From Pedobacter faecalis (lineage in GTDB: Bacteria; Bacteroidota; Bacteroidia; Sphingobacteriales; Sphingobacteriaceae): a stretch of 64,000 bases of DNA. How positions within the stretch are numbered: position 1 is the stretch's first letter; each line of letters opens with the position of its first letter. The notes beneath the pieces are model-generated. The model searched no databases. It was not told the DNA's origin and was given only the letters and a program-made list of their open reading frames with translations. This document shows, piece by piece, positions 44,779-53,293 of this stretch. A program made the translations under genes and the position numbers. Location of the stretch: positions 992,001 through 1,056,000 of the forward strand of contig NZ_JARXOW010000001.1 of NCBI RefSeq assembly GCF_030182585.1, written 5' to 3'.

Positions 44779-45705
44779 ATGAAGTCCTTTTTGCTCCTTC
44801 CCCTTTCCGTGATCCTAAGCTGCAGTACGGTAAAAAACCCCGATACCCAATCGACCAGCCAGTTGTTAAAAGATGTAGAAGTACTTTCATCAGATCGTTA
44901 TGAAGGGCGAAAGACAGGAACAAAGGGGGCCGAAATGGCGAGGACATACATTGCCGACCGCTTTAAGGAGCTTGGGGTTAAATCCTACGCACAAAATTAC
45001 GCACATCCCTTTACCTTCCAGAACCAGGGTCAGGCAGCGCAGAACGGTATAAATGTTCTTGGTTATATCCCTGGGAAAACCGATAACGTCATTGTGATAT
45101 CCGCACATTACGACCATATAGGCGTTATCAATGGTGAGATATATAATGGTGCCGACGACAATGCTTCAGGGGTGGCTGCGCTACTGGAATTCGCAGCATA
45201 TTACACAAAGAACCAGCCTGTTCACACGCTAATTTTCGCAGCCTTTGATGCGGAAGAGGTCGGCCTGCAAGGCGCAAAGGCCTTTGTAGCCAAACCGCCG
45301 GTAAGTCTTGATAAAATTGTATTGAACGTCAACATGGATATGATCAGTCACAATGACAAGGCTGAACTCTATGTATGCGGCACCTTCAAGTATCCTGAGC
45401 TAAAGAAGTATATTATAACCAGCAGCCCTGACATTAAAGTCATCCCGGGCCATGACGATCCTAAACTTGGACATGACGACTGGACCAACCAGAGTGATCA
45501 CGGTGCTTTCAACGCTAAAAACATTCCATTCCTGTATTTTGGCGTTGAGGATCATAAAGACTACCACAAAGAAAGTGATGAATTCAAAAACATCAACCAA
45601 AGTTTCTTTACGAACGCTGCAAATTCGATCCGTGAGATCATCAGCAATATAGACCAGGACCGTGATGCCCAGAAGCGATTTAAAGAAAAGCTAAAGATGA
45701 AATGA
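44779..45705 (+). CDS. M28-family zinc metallopeptidase, lipoprotein
   Basis: A 308-residue exported peptidase. Signal peptide with lipobox LSCSTVKN, then an M28 (aminopeptidase Y/S-like) domain. The two-zinc site is seen in ISAHYDHIG (His-x-Asp), GADDNASGVAALLE (Asp), AAFDAEEVGLQGA (catalytic Glu plus ligand Glu), NMDMISHNDK (Asp) and NQSDHGAFNAKNIP (His). The family cleaves N-terminal residues from peptides in the periplasm. It lies 79 bases after the sigma factor and is insulated by the terminator. Confidence 0.9.
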   Translation: MKSFLLLPLSVILSCSTVKNPDTQSTSQLLKDVEVLSSDRYEGRKTGTKGAEMARTYIADRFKELGVKSYAQNYAHPFTFQNQGQAAQNGINVLGYIPGKTDNVIVISAHYDHIGVINGEIYNGADDNASGVAALLEFAAYYTKNQPVHTLIFAAFDAEEVGLQGAKAFVAKPPVSLDKIVLNVNMDMISHNDKAELYVCGTFKYPELKKYIITSSPDIKVIPGHDDPKLGHDDWTNQSDHGAFNAKNIPFLYFGVEDHKDYHKESDEFKNINQSFFTNAANSIREIISNIDQDRDAQKRFKEKLKMK

Positions 45706-45715
45706 TAGCGTAAAA

Positions 45716-47359
45716 CTATTTTTTTCTCCTTACGCGGTCCTCAATCATACCTACAAATTCACTGTGACCTTTAACTCGTTTAATCTCATTATCACTGTTA
45801 AACGACACGCGCTTTCCGTTTACCGACATCACAGAAGCTGATGATCTCGAACTGCTGGTAGCGGACGGCCCAAACACGCTTAAGGCAGTAGCCAGATAAG
45901 GTTCGTTTTTGTCGCCAAAGTCGTAGCGCGGATCATCAAAAAGCGCAGAGGTAGCCGTTTCTTCAAAGTCCGGAACCATCCCCTCAAAATAACCGCCCTG
46001 ATCAAGCGCATTTTTAGTTTCAAACAGGGAATAATAGACGTCGTACTTGTTCTCCAGTCGGATCGGGAAGAAACCTATTGGTTTGCCATAGGTACGCTCG
46101 CCGACAAGCTTAACGTTCATCTTCGGCTTCAGACTGTTAATCACCAGTTCACTCGCTGAGGCCGTATTACCAGTCACAAGAAACACAACATTGGTAACGT
46201 TCTTGACCTCTCCGGCTTTCCTGAAGTAGTTGGTGTTGCCGGCTACCGAATAATCCACATCATCGAAATAATTAATGATCCGTCCATTGCTGCTGTACTG
46301 CACCTTCTCATTATCGTCCAGAATAGGCTGATTTTTCATGATGGTTGCCTTGCCGTTACGAAGCGTCTCATTAAAATACTCCTTATACATCACACCCGAG
46401 GCTGTCGACGGCGCAATCAGGTTGACCAGATGCTCGGCTGTGCTTACATATCCGCCACCATTATAACGCAGGTCGATCACCAATCCTGTAACCCCCGCAG
46501 ATGCGAAAGCACTGAAGGCCTCGTTGAGGGCAGCAACAGAGTTTGCGGTATTAGAAAAACGCGCGTAGGCCAGATAGCCGATCTTTTTGCCGTTATGATC
46601 AATAACGCTGCTTGTCAGCACCGGACTGCTTTTATACACCGTTTTGTTAATCGTAACATCAAAAGTCCCAACCTGCTGGCTACCCAAGTACTTTGTTCCT
46701 TCCAGTCGCACCGTACTGGCATTCATGCCGTTTTCAACAATAGACTCCTCAGTCCGGTAATTTGCGCCGATCGACTGCCCATTGATCTTTTTTATAGCCC
46801 AGCCCCGTTCCATGCCTTTTTTATCGGCGTCCGAGCCCGGGTAAACCGCCGTGATGAAAAGCAGGTACTCATTATTTGTATTACTGGTGGTATAAATGAT
46901 TGGTCTGATGCCCAGATCATTACCATTTCCTTCCAGATCTACCGACGCACTGCTGTTCGGTTTCGCTACCAAAGCGTTAGGGTTCCTGGTGGCGATATCT
47001 TCTATATAGGAATATTTAAGATACGGGCCGGCGGCCACATATTCAGGTGCCTCGGCAGCTCTGGCTATATTGAGCAGATTGTCATCATAATTTGCCAAAT
47101 CATTGCCTTTGGAGGTATACTTTCTGGGCTCATACGTATCATAACCTGGCAAAGTCGTATTCCAGTAATAGATCTGTTTGGCATACAGGAACAGCGAGTC
47201 GTTGGTTAATGCCCGCCTGTCGGTAGTAGGCGTTTGCTTTACATTCGTTTCTTCGTCGACTGGATCTTCCGGACGGTTCTTATCCTTCTTACAAGCAGTA
47301 AAAACGGTGGTCAGCACAAAGCCAAGTAACATGACGTGGCGCAGGGTATATTTTCTCAT
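45716..47359 (-). CDS. S41-family peptidase with PDZ-like domain, lipoprotein
   Basis: A 547-residue C-terminal-processing-type serine peptidase. Lipobox at TTVFTACKKDKN. A PDZ-like part lies at about 160-230 (GSDADKKGMERGWAIKKINGQS), the catalytic S41 domain at about 250-480 with LVIDLRYNGGG, the nucleophile Ser in TGNTASASELV and Lys in VGERTYGKPIG. Such Bacteroidota lipoproteins act in the periplasm or at the cell surface; substrate unknown. Convergent with the M28 peptidase gene: only about 10 bases separate the two stops. Confidence 0.9.
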   Translation of the reverse strand: MRKYTLRHVMLLGFVLTTVFTACKKDKNRPEDPVDEETNVKQTPTTDRRALTNDSLFLYAKQIYYWNTTLPGYDTYEPRKYTSKGNDLANYDDNLLNIARAAEAPEYVAAGPYLKYSYIEDIATRNPNALVAKPNSSASVDLEGNGNDLGIRPIIYTTSNTNNEYLLFITAVYPGSDADKKGMERGWAIKKINGQSIGANYRTEESIVENGMNASTVRLEGTKYLGSQQVGTFDVTINKTVYKSSPVLTSSVIDHNGKKIGYLAYARFSNTANSVAALNEAFSAFASAGVTGLVIDLRYNGGGYVSTAEHLVNLIAPSTASGVMYKEYFNETLRNGKATIMKNQPILDDNEKVQYSSNGRIINYFDDVDYSVAGNTNYFRKAGEVKNVTNVVFLVTGNTASASELVINSLKPKMNVKLVGERTYGKPIGFFPIRLENKYDVYYSLFETKNALDQGGYFEGMVPDFEETATSALFDDPRYDFGDKNEPYLATALSVFGPSATSSSRSSASVMSVNGKRVSFNSDNEIKRVKGHSEFVGMIEDRVRRKK

Positions 47360-47418
47360 GTAATTGTTGCGTTATATAGTGGCCCGGGAGCACAGTTAAG
47401 CTGTTGGTATTAACGTTA

Positions 47419-48036
47419 TTAAGTTAACAATAGTTTCTCAACATTCAAAAAATCAACACCAGCTTGTTCCGCACAGATCCGGTCTGCCTCATTACGACCT
47501 ACCAGCAATACATCCGAACGATCGAGCTGATGCTCGTCCAGGATCTGAAGAAGTCCGGCGGGCGACGGCTTTAGCTCCGACTCCACAGCAAAATACACCT
47601 TGAGATATTGCTCAAGGCCATGCCATTCCACTTGCCTGATCTTATTGAGCTGCGTAGAAGCATCGCCATTGGTAAACAGAAAAATGTGTTTCCGCTCCAC
47701 CACAACGGTCTGCAGGAACTGCAATATTTCCTGAAAAAGAAGAAGTTTGAGCGGTAGCTTGGCACTATGCATCAGCAGCTCGAAATTTAACCGGTATTTT
47801 TCCGGGAGACCAAACCGTGCAGCAGTCTTACCGAAAACCTCATCCGCGCCCTCCGTCTGATAAACCTGCTGCATGAACGGGACCATTTCCGAGGCGCTGA
47901 CCTGCTCGCCGTATTCCATAAACTGCGCAAAGAGATAGTATACCTGCAACAAATAATCCTTTTCAGGATACATCACATCGTCTAGTTCAAATACGAAGGC
48001 AGATTTGCTATTCAGGTAGTCGTTCCAAGTACTCAT
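47419..48036 (-). CDS. HAD-like hydrolase with altered nucleophile site
   Basis: A 205-residue HAD-superfamily protein. The start motif reads FELDDVMYPEKDY instead of the usual FDLDDT: the first Asp, which forms the phospho-aspartyl intermediate, is Glu (codon GAA). The general-acid Asp (LDD) is kept. Motif II is LFTNGDAS, motif III is the Lys in LKPSPAGL, and motif IV is weak (DRSDVLLVGRNEAD, where HAD members often have GDxxxD). ATG at 48036 (MSTWNDYL) is used; an earlier ATG at 48063 would overlap the upstream gene. It may be a regulator or binding protein rather than a phosphatase. Confidence 0.78.
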   Translation of the reverse strand: MSTWNDYLNSKSAFVFELDDVMYPEKDYLLQVYYLFAQFMEYGEQVSASEMVPFMQQVYQTEGADEVFGKTAARFGLPEKYRLNFELLMHSAKLPLKLLLFQEILQFLQTVVVERKHIFLFTNGDASTQLNKIRQVEWHGLEQYLKVYFAVESELKPSPAGLLQILDEHQLDRSDVLLVGRNEADRICAEQAGVDFLNVEKLLLT

Positions 48037-48046
48037 CTCATCGATA

Positions 48047-48349
48047 TTAATCTTCAGCCTCAAGGATCACTACACCAAACTCTTCAAAAAGAACCGTCGA
48101 TTTAGAAAGCGCAGAGCGTTCAAAATCATTCATCGGCAAAATGGCGTTCACCTGGTGATCCAGGCAACAGGTGAGCAAAACATGCGCCGTAATATCCTTA
48201 TTCAGTTCACCGAGAGATATAAAACTATATGCTTTTGAGGGAAATGCAGGAACTTCACCGTAATCGGCCAGCACAATTTCAGCCAGATCGAACCGCTTCA
48301 ACATCTTAAGCGCAGCAGCCGTTTTGCCGCCGGTAATCATCACTTTCAT
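48047..48349 (-). CDS. Small protein with CarB/PylC-like pre-ATP-grasp start, unknown function
   Basis: A 100-residue cytoplasmic protein, not assigned to a family with confidence. It opens with a Rossmann-type strand and glycine turn ([17 protein letters not shown]) and has [17 protein letters not shown], a pattern like the N-terminal domain that precedes ATP-grasp enzymes, but no ATP-grasp domain follows. Its ATG overlaps the ABC ATPase stop by 4 bases (ATGA), and the HAD-like gene follows 10 bases after its stop. The three genes form one unit; the function is open. Confidence 0.7.
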   Translation of the reverse strand: MKVMITGGKTAAALKMLKRFDLAEIVLADYGEVPAFPSKAYSFISLGELNKDITAHVLLTCCLDHQVNAILPMNDFERSALSKSTVLFEEFGVVILEAED

Positions 48350-48996
48350 ATAATCAGACCATCTTTCATTGTCACCACCCTATCGCAGATCTTGGCCAAA
48401 TCCTCATTATGCGTCACAATCACAAACGTCTGCCGGAAACTATCCCGTAGCGTCACAAAAAAGCGATGTAAAGACGCAGCATTCTCCGAATCGAGGTTAC
48501 CCGAAGGCTCATCCGCCATGACGATAGCCGGGTTGTTGATCAGTGCACGCGCTACCGCTACCCGCTGCTGCTCCCCGCCAGAGAGCTGATTAGGTTTATG
48601 ATGTGCACGGTCAGTTAAACCGAGCAACTCCAGCAATTCAAAAGCCCGTGCTTCGGCCTGTTTGCGAGGCGTTTTAGCAATAAAGGCCGGTATGCAGATA
48701 TTTTCAAGTGCGGTAAACTCCGGAAGCAAATGATGGAACTGAAATATAAAACCGATATTCCGGTTGCGGAAAACACTGAGCAGCTCACCCGAAAGCTTGT
48801 TCACCTCCGTGCCATTCAGCAATACCGTACCCTCATCAGGCTTATCGAGCGTTCCAAGTATATGCAGCAAAGTACTTTTTCCGGCGCCGGAAGCACCGAT
48901 GATGCTCACGATTTCCCCCCGGCCTACCTCCAGGTCTACCCCCTTAAGTATATTAAGATTCCCGTACGCTTTTCTTATCCCTGTAGCCTTTAGCAT
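48346..48996 (-). CDS. LolD-type ABC transporter ATP-binding protein
   Basis: A 216-residue ATPase of the MacB/LolD class, which powers lipoprotein release or macrolide-type export. Walker A is GASGAGKST near residue 33, the signature [15 protein letters not shown] near 138, Walker [15 protein letters not shown], and the switch His in [11 protein letters not shown]. No permease gene sits beside it in this window, so its partner must be elsewhere. First gene of a minus-strand unit and divergent from the membrane operon at 49096. Confidence 0.9.
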   Translation of the reverse strand: MLKATGIRKAYGNLNILKGVDLEVGRGEIVSIIGASGAGKSTLLHILGTLDKPDEGTVLLNGTEVNKLSGELLSVFRNRNIGFIFQFHHLLPEFTALENICIPAFIAKTPRKQAEARAFELLELLGLTDRAHHKPNQLSGGEQQRVAVARALINNPAIVMADEPSGNLDSENAASLHRFFVTLRDSFRQTFVIVTHNEDLAKICDRVVTMKDGLII

Positions 48997-49044
48997 AAGT
49001 GCAAACTTACTATAACAGCGGCATAAAAAATAATCTTAAAAATA

Positions 49045-49091
49045 TTTGGTATAAACATGCAATTGACTAACTTTGAAACACAAAGTACTTT
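49045..49091 (+). promoter_or_regulatory. Promoter with overlapping ACTTTG-N5-CAAAGT palindrome, copy 1
   Basis: A textbook promoter: TTTG (49045-49048), 19-base spacer, TAACTTTG (49068-49075). The palindrome ACTTTG-AAACA-CAAAGT (49070-49086) lies across the -7 element and the start of transcription, followed by ACTTT. A copy with 20 of 22 matching bases is at 50055-50076. A repressor bound here would block transcription. Confidence 0.75.
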
Positions 49092-49095
49092 AACC

Positions 49096-49731
49096 ATGAA
49101 CAAGCAGGAAGAGCAACTTAATGCGCTAAACGACATCCGGAAGATAATGGATCGTTCATCCCGTTTCATTTCCTTAAGCGGTTTATCGGGTGTTTTTGCA
49201 GGCGTTACTGCCCTGGCAGGTGCCTACATGGCTTACCGGGAACTTCAGCACTATGCCGCGGGAAATTATGGATACGGTACGGATTCCGACATCGACATTG
49301 AATATAATCTCCTGAGAATAGCGGTTCTTGTATTATTTACCGCTATTGTTGGCGGATTGATGCTTTCCTTCCGGCAAAGCAGGAAGAAAGGTCTCCCCTT
49401 TTGGGACAAAACAGCGAAGAATCTGCTGCTCAATCTGGCCATTCCGCTTGCCGCCGGAGGCATCTTCATTCTGGCGATGCTTATTGCGCATCCCAACACA
49501 TTCGGACTTGTAGCGCCCTCCTGCCTCATTTTCTACGGACTCGCCCTCATCAACGCAAGCAAGTATACCTACTCAGACATTCGTTTTCTGGGCTTCTGTG
49601 AAATCATACTGGGACTTATCTCTATGTTTTATATCGGTTATGGTCTTTATTTCTGGGCAGTGGGTTTTGGCGTGCTTCATATCCTCTACGGCGGAATCAT
49701 GTACTTTAAGTACGACCGGAGCAACGCATAA
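49096..49731 (+). CDS. Four-helix inner-membrane protein, unknown function
   Basis: A 211-residue protein. A short charged N-terminus (MNKQEEQLNALNDIRKIMDRSSRF) precedes several transmembrane helices: about 28-50 (SGLSGVFAGVTALAGAYMAY), 85-105 (IAVLVLFTAIVGGLMLSF), 120-145 (LLLNLAIPLAAGGIFILAML), 150-168 and 178-205. The domain architecture is common in Bacteroidota next to a winged-helix regulator and a DUF4173-type protein. ATG at 49096 lies 21 bases after the -7 element. No family function is recognised. It is the first gene of a co-regulated set of four. Confidence 0.75.
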   Translation: MNKQEEQLNALNDIRKIMDRSSRFISLSGLSGVFAGVTALAGAYMAYRELQHYAAGNYGYGTDSDIDIEYNLLRIAVLVLFTAIVGGLMLSFRQSRKKGLPFWDKTAKNLLLNLAIPLAAGGIFILAMLIAHPNTFGLVAPSCLIFYGLALINASKYTYSDIRFLGFCEIILGLISMFYIGYGLYFWAVGFGVLHILYGGIMYFKYDRSNA

Positions 49732-49741
49732 CATTAATCTT

Positions 49742-50038
49742 ATGAAAAACCCGATAGTAGACTTAAACAAAGTATTCGACAGCCGGATCAGACTCGGCGT
49801 GATGTCTGTCCTGATGGTCAACGACAGGGTGAGTTTTAATGATTTGAAACAGCTGCTGGAGCTTACCGATGGAAACCTGGCCTCCCATCTCAATACGCTT
49901 GAACAGGCTGAATACATCAAAATATATAAAACCTTTGTAGGCAAGAAAACAAATACCACATACGAGGTGAGCGATCTGGGGCGACAGGCGTTCAAGGCGC
50001 ATCTGGATGCGCTCGAGAAAATGATTAAAGGCGTTTAA
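49742..50038 (+). CDS. Winged-helix transcriptional regulator (MarR/PadR-like)
   Basis: A 98-residue DNA-binding protein with one winged helix: IRLGVMSVLMVNDRVSFNDL, recognition helix LELTDGNLASHLNTLEQAEY and the wing KTFVGKKTNTTYEV. It lacks a separate ligand domain. ATG at 49742 is chosen because the fold starts at LNKVFDSRIRLG; an in-frame extension to 49598 would overlap the upstream membrane gene and lacks homology. It is sandwiched between membrane genes, and palindromes of the same type lie upstream of the first gene and just after its own stop, so it is the likely repressor of the cluster. Confidence 0.85.
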   Translation: MKNPIVDLNKVFDSRIRLGVMSVLMVNDRVSFNDLKQLLELTDGNLASHLNTLEQAEYIKIYKTFVGKKTNTTYEVSDLGRQAFKAHLDALEKMIKGV

Positions 50039-50054
50039 TTTTTTTTGACTATAT

Positions 50055-50076
50055 ACTTTGAAATACAAAGCACTTT
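50055..50076 (+). promoter_or_regulatory. Operator-like palindrome, copy 2
   Basis: ACTTTG-AAATA-CAAAGC followed by ACTTT, 20 of 22 bases identical to the palindrome at 49070-49091. It lies between the regulator's stop and the ATG of the next gene, together with a TTGACTA stretch, and may drive a second transcript start. The match to TAnnTTTG is imperfect here (TATACTTTG). Confidence 0.65.
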
Positions 50077-50077
50077 T

Positions 50078-50392
50078 ATGACTAGAGAAGACAAAACTAT
50101 TAAACAGCTCACCGGGCTGACGGCTATACTGGCTGCCTTTTCCTTTATCGTTGGAACAGCCATTTTTCTAAGCGTTGTCCTTACCAGATACGCGCCCCTC
50201 ATGGTAGTCGGAGGCATCTTTACCCTGATCGCAGTCGCCGCCAACGGCATCTTACTGCTCACCCTATTGATCGCGATGATCACCTACCCGCATCGGTATT
50301 GGCAGATCCTCCAGCTTGCCGGCGTGCTACTCTGCAATATTCCGGTCGCCATCGCATACCTGTTATTCGTCGTTCACATCATCAAAATCTAA
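50078..50392 (+). CDS. Small two- to three-helix membrane protein
   Basis: A 104-residue protein with three likely transmembrane helices (about 13-38, 42-66 and 78-102) and a short charged N-terminus (MTREDKTIKQLTG). Unknown function. ATG at 50078 directly follows the second operator copy. It lies 40 bases after the winged-helix gene and 9 bases before the DUF4173-type gene, so it belongs to the same co-regulated cluster. Confidence 0.72.
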   Translation: MTREDKTIKQLTGLTAILAAFSFIVGTAIFLSVVLTRYAPLMVVGGIFTLIAVAANGILLLTLLIAMITYPHRYWQILQLAGVLLCNIPVAIAYLLFVVHIIKI

Positions 50393-50401
50393 TTAAACTA
50401 T

Positions 50402-51916
50402 ATGGAAAAGAAAATCGATACCCGGCTCTTAGCCACACTTGGCGGCGGCATCCTGTTCAGCTACCTCTTTTGGATGGAATATCAGGCGTTAAACCTGTTG
50501 GTCTACAGTGTGTTCCTGTTAACCTTCATAGCTTTAGACCGCAGCATGGAGAAAACAAAAAAAATACTACTGACCGGTGCTGCCCACCTTATATCGGCCA
50601 TCCTGGTGGTCACGCTGCATACCGATCTTACCATCGTTAGCTGGTATATCAGTCTGGCGGTATTTACCGGATACACACATTTCCAGGCGATCAGAAGTAT
50701 ATTCACTGCCGTAGGCGGCGCCTTACTCCAGTTTTTCAGCACACCGGTCAATATCATCCGCGGGCTGATCAGCGCGCATTTCGGTTCAGTATCCTTTCAG
50801 CCCGTCTTACGCCCCTTAGCCATTATCGCCATACCGCTTTTCCTGCTCCTGCTATTCACCCTGCTGTATGGCAATGCGAGCGCGACTTTCGCGCGGTACC
50901 TCGACCAGATTGGCAACGTATTCAGCATCGTTTTCGCTGGTGTATTCGACTTCCTGTTTGCCGATTTAAGCTTCCTGAGGTTCCTGCATCTGATGCTGGG
51001 CATTATGCTTACCGGTGCAGTTTTTATCGGCTTTCGCGACAAGGCGCTCGAACGGGCGGAGCTTGCGTGTACAGACCAACTGTACCGCAAAAAGCGTAAC
51101 CGGGAGTCGACCAATATAGGTCAGGAAATGCTTGAGATCCTCGCCGGAACTTTCATCAACAAAAAGATGGCGCTCAAGACGGAAAACACGATCGCCATCG
51201 CATGCTTTATTATGCTCAACCTCCTGTTGCTGAGCTTTAATGTGGTCGACCTCAACACTGTATGGCGCAACGCCTTTGCAAACCCGGCCGGGGCCAACCT
51301 CTCGGCTGCATTGCACGATGGTGCCAACGCCCTCATTGCAAGCATTATTCTGGCCATGCTGGTCATCATCTACTTCTTTAATGGCAACCTGAACTTCTAC
51401 AGCCGCAACAGGACTATCCGTATTTTAGCCTATATATGGATGGTGCAAAACGCCTTTCTCGTGCTTTCCGTGCTGGTCAGAGACCTCAACTACATTGCCG
51501 CAATGGGCCTCACTTATAAGAGGATCGGTGTCATCGTATTCCTGCTCTTATGCAGCGCCGGGCTGATCACGGTTTACATCAAGGTCTCGGCCAGGAAAAC
51601 CATCTTTTACCTGCTCAGGGTCAACACGCTGATCTGGTATTGCTTGCTACTCACCTTCAGCTTTGTAAACTGGGACGTGCTCATTGTGCAATACAACATT
51701 GCCAACAGAAACAGCATCCAATTGGACCTCGATCATCTGCAGTCTATGTCGGACAAGACCTTGCCCTTGCTTTGGGAGCATAGAGCATTATTTAAGAATG
51801 AAAACCTTCTCGACCGGGTTATGTCCTTCAAGAAGCGTTACGCTAGACAAAGCTGGCAATCCTACAATTATGCAGATCAGAAAACCTGGGAATATTTCAA
51901 AACAGCCAAAAAATAG
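50402..51916 (+). CDS. DUF4153/DUF4173-family integral membrane protein
   Basis: A 504-residue multi-spanning membrane protein; about ten hydrophobic stretches are visible from residue 10 to 420, with a soluble tail of about 70 residues (DHLQSMSDKTLPLLWEHRALF) at the end. It matches the DUF4173/DUF4153 family of unknown function, which in Bacteroidota often accompanies a small winged-helix regulator. It starts 9 bases after the preceding small membrane gene and ends the cluster. The role is unknown; membrane stress or transport is conceivable. Confidence 0.8.
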   Translation: MEKKIDTRLLATLGGGILFSYLFWMEYQALNLLVYSVFLLTFIALDRSMEKTKKILLTGAAHLISAILVVTLHTDLTIVSWYISLAVFTGYTHFQAIRSIFTAVGGALLQFFSTPVNIIRGLISAHFGSVSFQPVLRPLAIIAIPLFLLLLFTLLYGNASATFARYLDQIGNVFSIVFAGVFDFLFADLSFLRFLHLMLGIMLTGAVFIGFRDKALERAELACTDQLYRKKRNRESTNIGQEMLEILAGTFINKKMALKTENTIAIACFIMLNLLLLSFNVVDLNTVWRNAFANPAGANLSAALHDGANALIASIILAMLVIIYFFNGNLNFYSRNRTIRILAYIWMVQNAFLVLSVLVRDLNYIAAMGLTYKRIGVIVFLLLCSAGLITVYIKVSARKTIFYLLRVNTLIWYCLLLTFSFVNWDVLIVQYNIANRNSIQLDLDHLQSMSDKTLPLLWEHRALFKNENLLDRVMSFKKRYARQSWQSYNYADQKTWEYFKTAKK

Positions 51917-51938
51917 TCGTAACAATACAATGCGGTTT

Positions 51939-51970
51939 CTTGGTATAAAGACTGGGAAATTGTAGATTTG
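51939..51970 (+). promoter_or_regulatory. sucC promoter
   Basis: CTTG (51939-51942), 20-base spacer, TAGATTTG (51963-51970), then 16 bases to the ATG. The -7 element matches the Bacteroidota consensus exactly. Confidence 0.72.
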
Positions 51971-51986
51971 GACAAATTTTTTCAGA

Positions 51987-53177
51987 ATGAATATTCACGA
52001 ATATCAAGGTAAAGAAATACTTAAGAGTTTTGGAGTAGCCGTGCAGGAAGGCATCGTTGCCGACACGGTAGAACAAGCTGTAGAAGCTGCTAAAAAAATG
52101 AAAACCGACTTTAATTCCGACTGGGTTGTGGTAAAAGCACAGATCCATGCAGGCGGACGCGGTAAAGGCGGTGGCGTTAAATTAGCCAAAAACCTTGACG
52201 AGGTGAAGGAAAAAGCAGGTGCTATTATCGGCATGCAGCTCGTAACCCCGCAAACTGGTCCGGAAGGCAAAAAAGTAAATAAAGTACTTATTGCACAGGA
52301 TGTATACTACCCGGGTCCTTCAGAAACAAAGGAGTTTTACATGAGCGTACTGCTGGACCGTGCAAACGGACAAAACATCATCATGTACTCTACCGAAGGT
52401 GGTATGGACATTGAAGAGGTTGCTGAAAAAACCCCTAACCTGATATTTAAAGAAGCGGTTGACCCGAAAGTGGGCCTGCAAGGTTTCCAGGCACGTAAAA
52501 TTGCCTTCAACCTTGGGCTAAGCGGTGCAGCCTTCAAAGAAATGGTAAAGTTTGTAAGTGCTTTGTATAAGGCATACGACAATACCGATTCGGCGATGTT
52601 CGAGATCAACCCTGTATTGAAAACATCCGATGACAAGATCATCGCTGTAGATGCTAAGGTAAATCTTGACGAAAACGCCCTTTTCCGCCATGCTGATTAT
52701 GCAGCAATGCGCGACAAAACAGAAGAAGATCCAACCGAAGTTGAAGCAAGCGAGTCTAACCTGAACTATGTGAAACTTGACGGAAACGTAGGTTGTATGG
52801 TAAACGGTGCTGGTTTGGCTATGGCGACGATGGATATCATCAAAATCGCTGGTGGTGAGCCTGCAAACTTCCTTGACGTGGGCGGTACCGCAAACGCACA
52901 AACGGTAAAAGCAGCTTTCAACATCATTTTGAAAGACCCTAACGTAAAAGCTATCCTGATCAACATCTTCGGTGGTATTGTTCGTTGCGACCGTGTAGCA
53001 CAAGGTGTTATTGATGCGTATAAAGAGATCGGTAACGTTCCCGTTCCAATCATCTGCCGTCTGCAAGGTACAAACGCAGAAGAGGCTAAAAAACTGATCG
53101 ACGAGTCAGGATTAAAGGTTTATTCAGCTATCGCACTGAAAGATGCGGCAGACCTGGTAACCAAAGTACTGGCTTAA
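51987..53177 (+). CDS. sucC: Succinate-CoA ligase, ADP-forming, beta subunit
   Basis: A 396-residue TCA-cycle enzyme subunit: succinyl-CoA + ADP + Pi to succinate + ATP, together with SucD. N-terminal MNIHEYQGKEILKSFGV is characteristic. The ATP-grasp part runs to about residue 245 (KAQIHAGGRGKGGGVKLAKN, EINPVLKT, DAKVNLDENALFRH), the C-terminal ligase domain holds GCMVNGAGLAMATMDIIK, DVGGTANAQTVK and NIFGGIVRCD. Complete length. sucD is not next door here. A terminator follows. Confidence 0.96.
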   Translation: MNIHEYQGKEILKSFGVAVQEGIVADTVEQAVEAAKKMKTDFNSDWVVVKAQIHAGGRGKGGGVKLAKNLDEVKEKAGAIIGMQLVTPQTGPEGKKVNKVLIAQDVYYPGPSETKEFYMSVLLDRANGQNIIMYSTEGGMDIEEVAEKTPNLIFKEAVDPKVGLQGFQARKIAFNLGLSGAAFKEMVKFVSALYKAYDNTDSAMFEINPVLKTSDDKIIAVDAKVNLDENALFRHADYAAMRDKTEEDPTEVEASESNLNYVKLDGNVGCMVNGAGLAMATMDIIKIAGGEPANFLDVGGTANAQTVKAAFNIILKDPNVKAILINIFGGIVRCDRVAQGVIDAYKEIGNVPVPIICRLQGTNAEEAKKLIDESGLKVYSAIALKDAADLVTKVLA

Positions 53178-53218
53178 TAAGAAAAACGGACTGATCGAGC
53201 ATCAGATTCAATAATCAA

Positions 53219-53252
53219 AAAAAGGGATATCCAAACGGTATCCTTTTTTTTT
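53219..53252 (+). terminator. sucC terminator
   Basis: AAAAGGGATA, a short loop and TATCC followed by a run of nine or ten T, beginning about 40 bases after the sucC stop. Stem extends with the A-tract pairing the T-tract, so it could stop transcription in both directions. Confidence 0.82.
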
Positions 53253-53293
53253 GTCTGCTAACATATGCTCTATTTAAACTTATAGCTACTCGA

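Noticed and set aside
49598..49741. N-terminal extension of the winged-helix regulator
   Set aside because: The extension overlaps the upstream membrane gene and is hydrophobic; the fold starts at the ATG at 49742.
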